Positions 9,547-17,661 of a stretch of DNA of 64,000 nucleotides are shown piece by piece; positions within the stretch are counted from its first letter, which is position 1, and each line of letters begins with the position of its first letter. The stretch comes from Pseudomonas serbica (GTDB taxonomy: Bacteria > Pseudomonadota > Gammaproteobacteria > Pseudomonadales > Pseudomonadaceae): assembly GCF_028823535.1 (NCBI RefSeq), contig NZ_JAQIYM010000090.1, positions 558,001-622,000 on the forward strand, read 5' to 3'. The notes under the pieces were generated by a model that was given only the letters and a program-made list of their open reading frames with translations, searched no databases and was not told the DNA's origin. A program made the position numbers and the translations under genes.

Positions 9547-9680
9547 GGAACTTATTTGAAACACCGCAGTCTTATCACTCCGACACTTAGCATATCGCGA
9601 CAAAATCCCCACAATTCAATGAATTAAGAACCACGTTTAGGAGTATTGATGTCAATTCATATCTTTTTAAGTCAACTGTA

Positions 9681-9709
9681 TTGACACCTTGTCAAAACAT
9701 GGCTATAAA
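9681..9709 (+). promoter_or_regulatory. Promoter with palindrome over the -35 element
   Basis: TTGACA (9681-9686), 17-base spacer and TATAAA (9704-9709) form a near-consensus promoter. The -35 is the left arm of TTGACA-CCT-TGTCAA (9681-9695), a perfect palindrome that recurs at 34063-34077 and 42573-42587, so it is a probable operator. The 350-base gap 9443-9792 otherwise holds only the terminator and A/T-rich sequence; I see no gene or RNA in it. Confidence 0.75.
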
Positions 9710-9792
9710 TTTACTCAGAAACGCAAATTTGGCAGGCCGAATGACTTGGCCTTCATTAGGGAAGTCCCTAAAAAATCCTCATGGAGGCGGTT

Positions 9793-10983
9793 ATGAAATC
9801 GGCATCTAATATGAAAAAGACAGAATCTAATCAAACCCTGACACTTCCAAAAGAATTTGCGGCAGTGAATCAACGTCTCGCAACGTTGGGTGATGCTGTT
9901 GATCAAATGCTATCGACCTTCCAACGGTCGGTTTCAACTGCTTCCTCCCTCGACGATGTACGTCGTGAGGCCTTGAAGACTCACCTTGAGCTTCAGGGAT
10001 TGCGCGAGGAGTATGACAACACCCTGGGCCTGGAAATGGTTGAGCCCTCCGAGCACCCAGCTCTGGAAGCCGTCACCGAAATCAGGAACCAATTGGGCGA
10101 ATTGTACTTCACGTACAAAATGCGCTACGAAGCAGTGCGCGACACCATCAAGGCGGTCAAAGCCAAGGTGGCCCCAGATGTGATCGAAGGCCTGATGAAC
10201 CTGCACAACCTGATCAAACAGGAAGGGGTGACGATCCAGGAAATGCTGAACACCGTACCGGAACTGGGGATGACCCAGGCGGAATGGGACAGTCTGGACA
10301 ACGATCAGCGTCGTGGCCTGCGCAAACCAGGTCGCTCAAAGGCGCCTATCGAAGCGATGCTGCTTCGCACTGAACGTCACCTGCTGGATCTGGTGGCTAC
10401 GGCGAACATGCTGTCCAAAGGCGAGATCAGGACGGTCGAGCAGGCTATCAAGGGCACTGAACTGAGTAGGCGCGGGCGCCCAGAGGTCAGCACTGTCGGC
10501 AAGATGGATCGTAAGCTGGTGAATCTGAAGAAGAAATTGGAGCTCACCGCTAGAACACCAAGCAAGATGCAAGAGCTGAAAATTGCACGCTTGCAAGCGC
10601 AGATCGAAGACGTTCAGTTGGAGATTGAAGCGCACGACGCGAACCTGACCGGTGCGGCACTGCACAAGCGTGAACTGGAAAAATTGCGTGCCAGACACCG
10701 TGACCTGGCAGTTGCTGAAGTCACTTCGACTGATCGCGAGCAGGCATCCTTGCTGATGGCGATTATGCGTAACGAGACCGAGCAGCTGGAAGTGATCGAC
10801 AAGATCCGTGAGCTGGAGCCTGATGCGCGCATTACCGTGACGCACAAGGTTAACCCAGCCCAGACCATGGACAGGATCAAGCGCCTGCGCACTAACGGTC
10901 GCCTGAAGGAGAAAGAGCTGGAAGAAGTTGATCGCATGGAAAAAGCGCTCACCAACTACAAGTTCTCTCGCAATCGTTACTAA
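9793..10983 (+). CDS. Coiled-coil protein, 396 aa
   Basis: This is a soluble, strongly helical protein of unknown function. The start at 9793 is preferred over an in-frame ATG 12 bases earlier because GGAGG lies 6 bases before it. Long heptad-like stretches rich in Leu, Glu, Lys and Arg occupy about residues 20-150 and 235-395. Around residue 225 a basic RRGRPEV segment resembles an AT-hook core, which could give minor-groove DNA contact, though one copy is weak evidence. It stands alone between a regulated-looking promoter and a bidirectional terminator. A structural or DNA-bridging role is possible but inferred only from composition. Confidence 0.75.
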   Translation: MKSASNMKKTESNQTLTLPKEFAAVNQRLATLGDAVDQMLSTFQRSVSTASSLDDVRREALKTHLELQGLREEYDNTLGLEMVEPSEHPALEAVTEIRNQLGELYFTYKMRYEAVRDTIKAVKAKVAPDVIEGLMNLHNLIKQEGVTIQEMLNTVPELGMTQAEWDSLDNDQRRGLRKPGRSKAPIEAMLLRTERHLLDLVATANMLSKGEIRTVEQAIKGTELSRRGRPEVSTVGKMDRKLVNLKKKLELTARTPSKMQELKIARLQAQIEDVQLEIEAHDANLTGAALHKRELEKLRARHRDLAVAEVTSTDREQASLLMAIMRNETEQLEVIDKIRELEPDARITVTHKVNPAQTMDRIKRLRTNGRLKEKELEEVDRMEKALTNYKFSRNRY

Positions 10984-10997
10984 GCGGAATGAAAAAA

Positions 10998-11022
10998 AGC
11001 CCAGGGAAACCTGGGCTTTTTT
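10998..11022. terminator. Bidirectional terminator
   Basis: AGCCCAGG (10998-11005), loop GAAA, CCTGGGCT (11010-11017), flanked by A-run and T-run. It sits between convergent genes. Confidence 0.9.
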
Positions 11023-11032
11023 ATGGGCTGGA

Positions 11033-11506
11033 TTATTTCGGGTTTTTTTTATTGGAGTGAAAATTGACAACCAGGGTTTCGCCTGGCTTTTTCACCCAAT
11101 AAAAGTGCAGCCAGTAGCTTTTGGTCAACAAATCACCCAGCAGGGTAGTGGAGTGGCGGTTACGCACAATGTGCGCCGCGAGCCAACCCAGAACGCCTCC
11201 GACCGCCATAATCACGTAGCTGACCCACAGCGGATAGATCTCGATCCTCCCGTTGGCAATCAGCTTTGTGCCGATTTCCTGCAGCTCCTTCGTCCAGCCG
11301 TGGGCGTTGGCGTATTCGATCCACAACAGCGGGATGGTGGATTTGGCAATAATCGGTATGAACGACGCCAAAATCAGACCAAGCGCCACAAGGCCCAGCA
11401 CGATTCCCAGCGCCAGGCGTTGGGTTGAGCGACGTTTGAGGGCAGTCTCGTACAAAAGCGCATCTTCGCTTACGAGTTTGACAGCGTGTCCAGCAGGCCT
11501 TGGCAT
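11033..11506 (-). CDS. Small inner-membrane protein, 157 aa
   Basis: Two hydrophobic segments are visible, about residues 31-53 (ALGIVLGLVALGLILASFI) and 95-113 (VSYVIMAVGGVLGWLAAHI). They enclose a loop of about 40 residues, with a basic C-terminal tail. GGAG lies 8 bases before the ATG. The gene overlaps the end of the upstream phosphatase-like gene by 37 bases, so the two are probably translated from one mRNA. No family is recognised. An accessory role for the neighbouring protein at the membrane is possible but speculative. Confidence 0.7.
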   Translation of the reverse strand: MPRPAGHAVKLVSEDALLYETALKRRSTQRLALGIVLGLVALGLILASFIPIIAKSTIPLLWIEYANAHGWTKELQEIGTKLIANGRIEIYPLWVSYVIMAVGGVLGWLAAHIVRNRHSTTLLGDLLTKSYWLHFYWVKKPGETLVVNFHSNKKNPK

Positions 11507-12240
11507 TTTGACTTCTCCAAATTTTGTTCAATTAAACTGCTAAGTTCGACAAAGGGCAAGAGAGCAGGGCAGTCAAACCGGCGTCCCTGGTTAATCGGCG
11601 CGGAACTTAACAGGATGCAGCGGTTGGCATTTCTTGAATATATTCGAGTCGGTTTCTCAACTACCAGTGAAGAAATGTTAAGGCAAATATCATCTATTGC
11701 CTTATGTTCGGGCTTACCAATAAAACCACCCGCTTTTAGGCCATCCAAACGCGAACCCATTTTGCCGAGCGCCTCCGAATAGCTGGTCGATGCCTCCATT
11801 TGAGCCTTTGTTCCTGACCAGGATGCCCCCAAGGGGATGTGACGATGGCTGACCAGGCTGACCGAGTCCGCCTTGCGGAGCTCGAGAGTCATGGGGAGAA
11901 CACCAAGCTGAGTCTTCAGCAGAGCCTGCTGTTCCTGACTCATCTTGCGTAGCCATTGGCCCACGAGCGTTGGCGTGCGCTCACCGCGCAGCTGCGCGAT
12001 CAAGGCAATTTCATGCTCGCCCAGGATTGCCTTAACCCAGGGCTTGGCCAGCCAAGCTGGCGCCATGCGCGACGTCGGCGTAACGCCCAGGAAGTTCCCC
12101 GGCAGTACCAGCAGATCCGTTGACGGCTGAAAGTCGACCTTGATCAGCAGGCGTTGCAACGCATCAAAGTGCCCACCCAGTTCACCCACGCAGATCCAGC
12201 GCGACTTGGAATCCACTTCATGTCGTTCACTGATAATCAT
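11470..12240 (-). CDS. Degenerate PPP-type metallophosphatase-like protein
   Basis: This 256-residue protein keeps the outline of bacterial lambda-type phosphatases, with three motifs at the right spacing but altered ligands. GDxHG is GELGG (residues 19-23), GDxxDRG is GNFLGVT (48-54) and GNHE is GEHE (74-77). A later SHRHIP segment may match the metal-binding His region. In the family these Asp, His and Asn residues bind the two catalytic metals, so most ligands appear lost and catalysis is doubtful. AAGGA precedes the ATG. It is cotranscribed with the membrane protein downstream. It may be a binding or regulatory pseudo-enzyme. Confidence 0.65.
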   Translation of the reverse strand: MIISERHEVDSKSRWICVGELGGHFDALQRLLIKVDFQPSTDLLVLPGNFLGVTPTSRMAPAWLAKPWVKAILGEHEIALIAQLRGERTPTLVGQWLRKMSQEQQALLKTQLGVLPMTLELRKADSVSLVSHRHIPLGASWSGTKAQMEASTSYSEALGKMGSRLDGLKAGGFIGKPEHKAIDDICLNISSLVVEKPTRIYSRNANRCILLSSAPINQGRRFDCPALLPFVELSSLIEQNLEKSKCQGLLDTLSNS

Positions 12241-12336
12241 AAAGTTCCTTATTCAAATAATATAACCAACTTCCAGAAATACCGCGCCTATTCAAATCTG
12301 ATTTAGCCTCGTACCATAAAAGAAAAAAGTGGTTTT

Positions 12337-13071
12337 ATGGGGACTATTAACCTCCAATATCAATATCAGCCTATTGTTGATCTCAATACCCTGGACATTG
12401 TGCGACAGGAAGCCTTGTTGCGAGTCGAGGGGGTGACCGATATCGAAGCCTACGTCCGGGCCTTCGAGAAGCGTGGCTCTGTCATTGAGATCGATCTCCA
12501 CGCGTTGGCGCACGCACTGGAGCAGATTGATCGGCTCGGGAAACCGCCTGTACCCATCGCCATCAACGTTTCGGCGCTGAGCCTGCTCAATCCCTGCTTT
12601 CAGCACGAAGTGCTCTCCAGTCTGCTGCAGATGCGCCCCTTGGGCCTGTTGAGCTTTGAAATCACTGAAACCTGGCCCATCCAGCACATGGATAGGGCGC
12701 AGGGGTTTGTCCGCCGCCTGAAACAGCAGGGCTGCAGTGTTGGCCTGGACGATGTCGGCGACGGCTTTGCCAAACTCTGTGTGGTGCAGCACCTGCATCT
12801 CAACTACCTCAAGCTTTCATCCAAACTCACGACACGGGTATTGCACTCTAAAACCGCGCAGGAGGCCGTCAGAGCCGCGATAAGCTTCGCGGCGATGCTC
12901 GCCATCCCAATCGTCGCCGAACACATTGACAACACGGCTCAACTCGCTTGGCTTCGATCTGCCGGCATTACCCATGGGCAGGGTTGGTTGTTTGCCAAAC
13001 CTACCGAGCTGATCACGTCAGGGGCGGAGTTTAGTGCCGCACTACGCGCCCGACTCCGTCACGCTCCATAA
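12337..13071 (+). CDS. Stand-alone EAL-domain c-di-GMP phosphodiesterase
   Basis: The 244-residue protein is a single EAL domain with no sensor or GGDEF part and no membrane segment. Residues known to be needed for catalysis all seem present: the Glu of QEALL (E25), Asn in INVSA, Glu in FEITET, DD in LDDVGDG, Lys in YLKLS, Glu in VAEHID and Gln in GQGW. It is therefore likely to hydrolyse cyclic di-GMP to pGpG. Loop 6, normally DFGTGYSS, is altered to DVGDGFAKL. A plasmid could use it to lower host c-di-GMP and alter motility, biofilm or pilus activity; that role is inference. It has its own terminator. Confidence 0.85.
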   Translation: MGTINLQYQYQPIVDLNTLDIVRQEALLRVEGVTDIEAYVRAFEKRGSVIEIDLHALAHALEQIDRLGKPPVPIAINVSALSLLNPCFQHEVLSSLLQMRPLGLLSFEITETWPIQHMDRAQGFVRRLKQQGCSVGLDDVGDGFAKLCVVQHLHLNYLKLSSKLTTRVLHSKTAQEAVRAAISFAAMLAIPIVAEHIDNTAQLAWLRSAGITHGQGWLFAKPTELITSGAEFSAALRARLRHAP

Positions 13072-13074
13072 AAA

Positions 13075-13102
13075 AGGCCCTTGCGGAGCAAGGGCCTCTT
13101 TC
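13075..13102. terminator. Terminator between convergent genes
   Basis: AGGCCCTTGC (13075-13084), loop GGA, GCAAGGGCCT (13088-13097), then CTTTC. An A-run on the left makes it usable for the leftward operon too. Confidence 0.85.
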
Positions 13103-13113
13103 GTCGACAGTCT

Positions 13114-13539
13114 TCAAGGCGTCAGATCTGGGCTCTTGATCTTCATCTTCTTGCCGTTTTCCACCTCAAAATGTTCCTCGAGGATCTTGTTCAAGTAAGC
13201 CCAGGCTTTTGGACTCTTCTCCGACATTTTCGCTCGGCCTGTCCCGATCCCATCCAAAGGGAATACCAGCCGTTTGGTCTTGGCGAGTCTGTAGAGGTTC
13301 GCCAGAGCGTCCCGAACAGCCTTGATCTCATCTTCCTGGTCGCTGAAATACGCCTCATCCTTGGTGCTTGGCAAGCGTTTGGTGGGAATTCCGCAAGCAT
13401 TTGGCTCAAAGCGGATCTCCGCCTGCCCGGCACCTTTGCGCTGGCCGGCATGAATCAAGTTGTCACCAAAGACAAAGATCTCATCCGGGTGCGCACGGCA
13501 CAATTCCACGGAATAGAGTTTTTCAAAACGAACGCGCAT
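13114..13539 (-). CDS. Macro-like phage-type protein, 141 aa
   Basis: The start at 13539 lies directly after the topB stop codon, so it is translationally linked to topB. Conserved-looking patches are IFVFGDN, GAGQAEIR, CGIPTK and FPLDGIGTGRAKM. These Gly-rich loops at strand ends resemble macro-domain-like proteins common in large phages, sometimes listed as DUF7831; the assignment is by pattern memory only. If correct it may bind ADP-ribose or a nucleotide. It is the last gene of a five-gene leftward operon ending at the terminator at 13075-13097. There are no transmembrane segments. Confidence 0.65.
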   Translation of the reverse strand: MRVRFEKLYSVELCRAHPDEIFVFGDNLIHAGQRKGAGQAEIRFEPNACGIPTKRLPSTKDEAYFSDQEDEIKAVRDALANLYRLAKTKRLVFPLDGIGTGRAKMSEKSPKAWAYLNKILEEHFEVENGKKMKIKSPDLTP

Positions 13540-13540
13540 A

Positions 13541-15841
13541 TCAGGGTTTTCTCCTGCCTGTGGTGGAGCTGGATCTAGCCGCCCCCCTAGAGGCGCCACC
13601 CGCCGCACCGCTCTTAGTGCCGCCCTTCGCGCCACCTGAGGAACTACCAGTTTTACCAGAACCACCCTTGCCGGAGCCATTCTTCTTCGCCATTTGAGCG
13701 TCGATGAAGGCCTTGCACAGGTCACGATTGGTGAACGTCTCCGGCTTAGGCTGCTTGTCAGCCGGCAACTTGGCCGCCAGGTCACGGGCGAACTTCACCT
13801 GCGCTTCAGAAGGCTCCGTCGGTTTATGACGGTCGATGAATGCACGGATCAAATGACGATCCGCCTTTTCTTCATCGGTCGCTTTAACACCAGCCGCTGC
13901 CTCGACCTGGGCCAGAAACTTGACCTGCGCCTCACTCATGACAAAGGGGCCCGTCTGGACGGGGCGGGCGGTGGTGCCTTTGCTCAGGAAATTGGTGATC
14001 ACACCGCTGTTGGCCGCTGCCACCTGGGCGCGAACAAACTCTTCCTGCGAGCGAACGAAATCTTCCAAGCCATGCCCGGTGCGTTCGATGTCTTTGAGCA
14101 TCCGCTCGAACAACGCGGTCAGGATTGGGCTGCGCACCTCGTCAGGTACCGCGTCGATCAAGCTTCGACCTAACGCCGTACTGACAATCGCCTTACCTTT
14201 GAGCTCCAGGTATTCCTTGCGCTTGAGTTCGGTGATGATCGAAGCGCGGGTCGCCGAGGTACCGATACCGTCACCGTCCTTCAACTCTTTCTTGAGCGCA
14301 GGATCGCTGATGAATTTATGGATGTTCTCCATCGCCTTCACCAACGAACCTTCGGTAAACCGCTTAGGCGGATCGGTTTTGACCGCTTTGATCGCTGCCT
14401 TGGCGCAATTGACCGAGTCGCCTTTTTTCACCGGAGGCAGAATCTGCGCCGGCTTCTTTTTCTTGTTGTCTTCTTCGTCTTCGTCAACGTAGACCGCTTT
14501 CCAGCCCATATCGGTGACCGTCCTGCCAGAGACGCTGAAACGCTCACCTTCAACTTCGATCACAATCTTGGTGCTCATGTACGCATGCATCGGGTAGAAC
14601 TGGGCCAGGTAACTGCACACAATCAGGTCATACAGGTTTCGCTGTTCCGGCGACAAACTGCCCAAACTGCCGATGTGCGAGGTCGGTATGATGCCGTGGT
14701 GAGCGGTAACCTTGGAGTCATCCCAGGTTTTCGATTTGATCTTCGTGTTCGCACCGTCGATGTACGAATCCGATGCTGCCTGGTTTTTCTTCAGGGCTGA
14801 AAGGATCCGGGGGGCGTCGCCAAACTGCGATTCAGGCAGGTAAGGGCAATCGGTACGCGGGTAGGTGGCCAATTTGCCGTCGTACAAAGCCTGGCAAATC
14901 TTAAGCGTCTGATCGGCTGAATAACCGAACTTCTTGGACGCCGCCAAAGTTATGTCTGCCAGCGAATAGCACTTCGGGTGACCTTCCTTCTCCGCTTCGT
15001 GGCTATGACCAACCACGAGGCCATCTTTCCGGTTGACGCGGTCGACGAGTGTTTTCGCTTCCGCCTCAATCGTCAGGCGGCCTTCAGCGTCCAGACCGGG
15101 CTGATCCTCTTTGAAGTCCATGTCCGCGCTGAACGTGCCATTGGCATGGACAAACCCACCATTGACCTTGAAGTGGTCTACCGCCTTGAAGGCTTCGATC
15201 TTGCGATCTTGCTCAACCACCAGCATCAGGGTAGGCGTCTGGACTCGGCCCAGGGCGAGGAGGGCGTTACCACCACCGCGTTTAGCCCGAAGGGTATAGG
15301 CACGCGTCAAGTTCATGCCGATCAACCAGTCGGCACGACCACGGCCCTGCGCCGCATATCCCCAGCCCACGTAACCTTTGTTGTCCTTCAGGTCAGCCAG
15401 GCCACGTTGAATACTCACGGAGTCGACGGCGGCGGCCAGGTAGCGTTTCACCGGCGCCTTGGCGTGAAAATGCTCAATAACCGCATCCACGAGCAATTGA
15501 CCTTCTCGGTCGGGGTCGCCGGCGTTGACGATGAGGGTTGCTTGTTTTAGAAGCTTGCCAATGACAGCGAGCTGATCTTTGGACTCTTTTTTCGGGTGCA
15601 GCTTCCACGTCGTGGGAATGATGGGCAGATCACACTCGCGCCAGACCTTGTTGCCTGATTTGGTCGTTGGGATGTTATCCGGCAGGTATTCATCCGGGGG
15701 AGCCTGCTCCAACAAGTGGCCAAAACACCAGGTGACGTAGTCAGTCCCGCACAGGATAAAGCCATCACCTTTGCTGGTAACGCCCAGTTCAGCCGCAAGG
15801 GCTCTGGCGACAGTCGGTTTTTCCGCAATAAATAAACGCAT
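13541..15841 (-). CDS. topB: DNA topoisomerase III
   Basis: This is a type IA topoisomerase that decatenates single-stranded or gapped DNA. The N-terminus MRLFIAEKP carries the TOPRIM Glu (E7), and DPDREG lies at about residues 107-112. The active-site tyrosine lies in ATYPRTD (about residue 327, near its position in E. coli TopB). A basic, Gly/Ser-rich tail (about 715-766) ends the 766-residue protein and could bind DNA. GAGGGGG precedes the ATG. TopB homologues are common on IncP-2, IncI and ICE-type elements, where they probably help replication and transfer. A second type IA enzyme is encoded at 34074-35792. Confidence 0.95.
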   Translation of the reverse strand: MRLFIAEKPTVARALAAELGVTSKGDGFILCGTDYVTWCFGHLLEQAPPDEYLPDNIPTTKSGNKVWRECDLPIIPTTWKLHPKKESKDQLAVIGKLLKQATLIVNAGDPDREGQLLVDAVIEHFHAKAPVKRYLAAAVDSVSIQRGLADLKDNKGYVGWGYAAQGRGRADWLIGMNLTRAYTLRAKRGGGNALLALGRVQTPTLMLVVEQDRKIEAFKAVDHFKVNGGFVHANGTFSADMDFKEDQPGLDAEGRLTIEAEAKTLVDRVNRKDGLVVGHSHEAEKEGHPKCYSLADITLAASKKFGYSADQTLKICQALYDGKLATYPRTDCPYLPESQFGDAPRILSALKKNQAASDSYIDGANTKIKSKTWDDSKVTAHHGIIPTSHIGSLGSLSPEQRNLYDLIVCSYLAQFYPMHAYMSTKIVIEVEGERFSVSGRTVTDMGWKAVYVDEDEEDNKKKKPAQILPPVKKGDSVNCAKAAIKAVKTDPPKRFTEGSLVKAMENIHKFISDPALKKELKDGDGIGTSATRASIITELKRKEYLELKGKAIVSTALGRSLIDAVPDEVRSPILTALFERMLKDIERTGHGLEDFVRSQEEFVRAQVAAANSGVITNFLSKGTTARPVQTGPFVMSEAQVKFLAQVEAAAGVKATDEEKADRHLIRAFIDRHKPTEPSEAQVKFARDLAAKLPADKQPKPETFTNRDLCKAFIDAQMAKKNGSGKGGSGKTGSSSGGAKGGTKSGAAGGASRGAARSSSTTGRRKP

Positions 15842-15906
15842 GGTTCACACCCCCTCAACTGGTGAAAAGGAGGAGGGCGTCCCCGGCAATATCGGTATAC
15901 GTTTCA

Positions 15907-16548
15907 TCAATCAATAAACCTCAAGGTTTTGCGCCGGTTATCGATGGTAATAACCTTTGGCTTTGGTGGCTCTTGTCGCGCAATAGAGCGGCCCACGGGC
16001 GCCTGCAGGGCCCCTGGGTTGGTGTTGATTATTTCTTCCAGGCGGGTCAGGGACGGCACGACCATGCTCGGGTCTCGGCCCCAGTTGGTGGAGCGACCCA
16101 TTGCTTGCGATTCCTGCCCGGTTCGACTCCCCGCCAGCAGTCGTGCGTAGGCTTCCCCCACCTTTCGCAGGTAGATCGACCGCCGCGATGGGGTTTTCGA
16201 GTGGTAGTTGCCCATGGCCAGCCAGTAGTGACCATCAGCGTCCTTCATGTGCTGGGCCAGTAGCCAGGCGCCGGCAGAGATGTTCTTACAGGCATTGAAC
16301 ACCAAATCTCGAGCACTAAACCCCAGCTGTCGAAAGATATTGGACAGGTGGATGGTATTGATCTGCATGGGCCCGAGGTCATACGAACCGTCGGTATTCT
16401 TTCGGATGGTGCCGATCTGGCCGCCCTCTACCGCCAGTAGGGTCTTTAGCATCCACGGCGAAGCGCCAGGATTCTGCTTGGCAGCCTGACTGACGCAATA
16501 ATCAATCTGCATCAGCGTCAGTGGTTGTTCGGGTGGGAGATCGCTCAC
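15907..16548 (-). CDS. Lytic transglycosylase (VirB1/PilT-like)
   Basis: The SLT fold is indicated by LLAVEGGQIG with the catalytic Glu at residue 41, then DLGPMQIN and a later LAMGNYHSKTP segment. Such enzymes cut peptidoglycan to let secretion machines or pili cross the wall. In R64 the PilT protein has this activity. The start is GTG with AGGA 6 bases upstream; no signal peptide is visible, which is odd for an enzyme that must act in the periplasm. The C-terminal 70 residues are basic and low in structure. It lies in the topB operon rather than the pilus cluster. Confidence 0.85.
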   Translation of the reverse strand: MSDLPPEQPLTLMQIDYCVSQAAKQNPGASPWMLKTLLAVEGGQIGTIRKNTDGSYDLGPMQINTIHLSNIFRQLGFSARDLVFNACKNISAGAWLLAQHMKDADGHYWLAMGNYHSKTPSRRSIYLRKVGEAYARLLAGSRTGQESQAMGRSTNWGRDPSMVVPSLTRLEEIINTNPGALQAPVGRSIARQEPPKPKVITIDNRRKTLRFID

Positions 16549-16551
16549 AGC

Positions 16552-17238
16552 TTATCCTCGAGGCCGCTTGGCTGATGGTGGGCGAGAGCAACTTTTGCCC
16601 GTTTCGAGGATGGTGATGCCGTGGATTTCTTTCATGAGCCGGCGCTTCTGGATGTAAGTGGCCGTCTTGAACCCTTTCGAGTCCTCAACGACCACCTCGC
16701 CCTCGCTGACGTACACGAAGTCGGCCACGTAGTTGCTGATGTGCACACCACCGGCGTCAAGCGAATAGGTTACTTGCCGGCGCAAGTCCGAGATCACACC
16801 GCCCGCCTGCAACATTTTGAGTGTCAGGTAGCGACGATACTCTTCCTTGGAGTCGAATTTACCTTCTTCGGTATAGACCTTGATGGCACCCATTTTATTG
16901 GGCTTTGACTCCCGCACGCCCTTGCCGCCGCCCGCCATGAGTTCACGGTATTGAGCGCTGGTCATGGTTTGCTGAGAGGTCGACTTTCCGGATGGCTTGC
17001 CAGGCGGCTTGCTCTTGGCATTAGACGTGGCCTTTTTAGCCTTTTCTGGAGCTGCCGGCAATTTATCGCCTTTGTTCTCGCCGCCCGGTGCCATTTCAAG
17101 GCGCAAGGGCTGACGCTGGCGAGGGGTAGAGGGCTTTGCAGCGCTCGCAGCACCACCTTGGGTCAATGCCCGATAGTCAGTCAGCGACATGCGCTGAACA
17201 TCAGGCAATTTGAGTCCGGATAGCGAGCGGGTGCTCAT
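16552..17238 (-). CDS. DUF1064-type PD-(D/E)XK nuclease
   Basis: Residues about 120-215 match the DUF1064 pattern of phage Holliday-junction-resolvase-like nucleases: FDSKEEYRRYL, then YVADFVYV and VVVEDSKGFKT, where E, D and ExK-type residues form the active site. The first 110 residues are basic, Pro/Ser/Lys-rich and apparently disordered, unlike the compact phage versions. The start ATG overlaps the upstream stop codon (TGATG), indicating coupled translation. Together with the plasmid RuvB and TopB it could act on branched DNA; that link is inference. Confidence 0.75.
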   Translation of the reverse strand: MSTRSLSGLKLPDVQRMSLTDYRALTQGGAASAAKPSTPRQRQPLRLEMAPGGENKGDKLPAAPEKAKKATSNAKSKPPGKPSGKSTSQQTMTSAQYRELMAGGGKGVRESKPNKMGAIKVYTEEGKFDSKEEYRRYLTLKMLQAGGVISDLRRQVTYSLDAGGVHISNYVADFVYVSEGEVVVEDSKGFKTATYIQKRRLMKEIHGITILETGKSCSRPPSAKRPRG

Positions 17239-17480
17239 CACTCAACCGATTTATCGGGAGACTTCCTGCCATAGCGCATTGCGCTATCTTCAGCAGCTTG
17301 CCAGTCGTCCATGCAGCTTTTGTCACACCAGCGGCGCGGCTTGGCCAGCGGTTCAAAACAAAACAGGCATTCGCCCTCGGGCTCAACCTCCAGTTTGTTG
17401 GGATCGGCCTGCGCATTGAGGAGACTAACCCTGAGGAAAACCTCTTCCGCTTCTGCTGCCTGATCAGCTTCATTAGCCAT
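17238..17480 (-). CDS. Small zinc-finger protein, 80 aa
   Basis: A four-cysteine motif CLFCFEPL...RRWCDKSCMDDW (residues about 38-60) should bind one zinc ion. Similar small proteins are frequent in phages and plasmids, where their function is unknown. The N-terminal part is acidic. It is the first gene of the leftward operon leading to the DUF1064 nuclease, with which it overlaps by one base. A promoter lies about 80 bases upstream. Confidence 0.75.
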   Translation of the reverse strand: MANEADQAAEAEEVFLRVSLLNAQADPNKLEVEPEGECLFCFEPLAKPRRWCDKSCMDDWQAAEDSAMRYGRKSPDKSVE

Positions 17481-17557
17481 GTTGAACCTTTACATTAATT
17501 TGATTATCGATGGGTGGGGGCATAGACCTGTCACAGGATAAATGCCTGCTGTCAGTT

Positions 17558-17586
17558 ATTCTTCCATTGAAGCTCCGGAGTGTCAA
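17558..17586 (-). promoter_or_regulatory. Leftward promoter for the topB operon
   Basis: On the minus strand TTGACA (complement of 17581-17586) is followed by a 17-base spacer and AAGAAT (complement of 17558-17563). It sits between the divergent uvrD-like gene and the small zinc-finger gene. Confidence 0.55.
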
Positions 17587-17661
17587 TATAACGCTATTGT
17601 TCTGGATTGGCGTTTGATGCGATCATGAATCAAAGGAAGCCTTCCCCGTTTGGAGCAGCCC

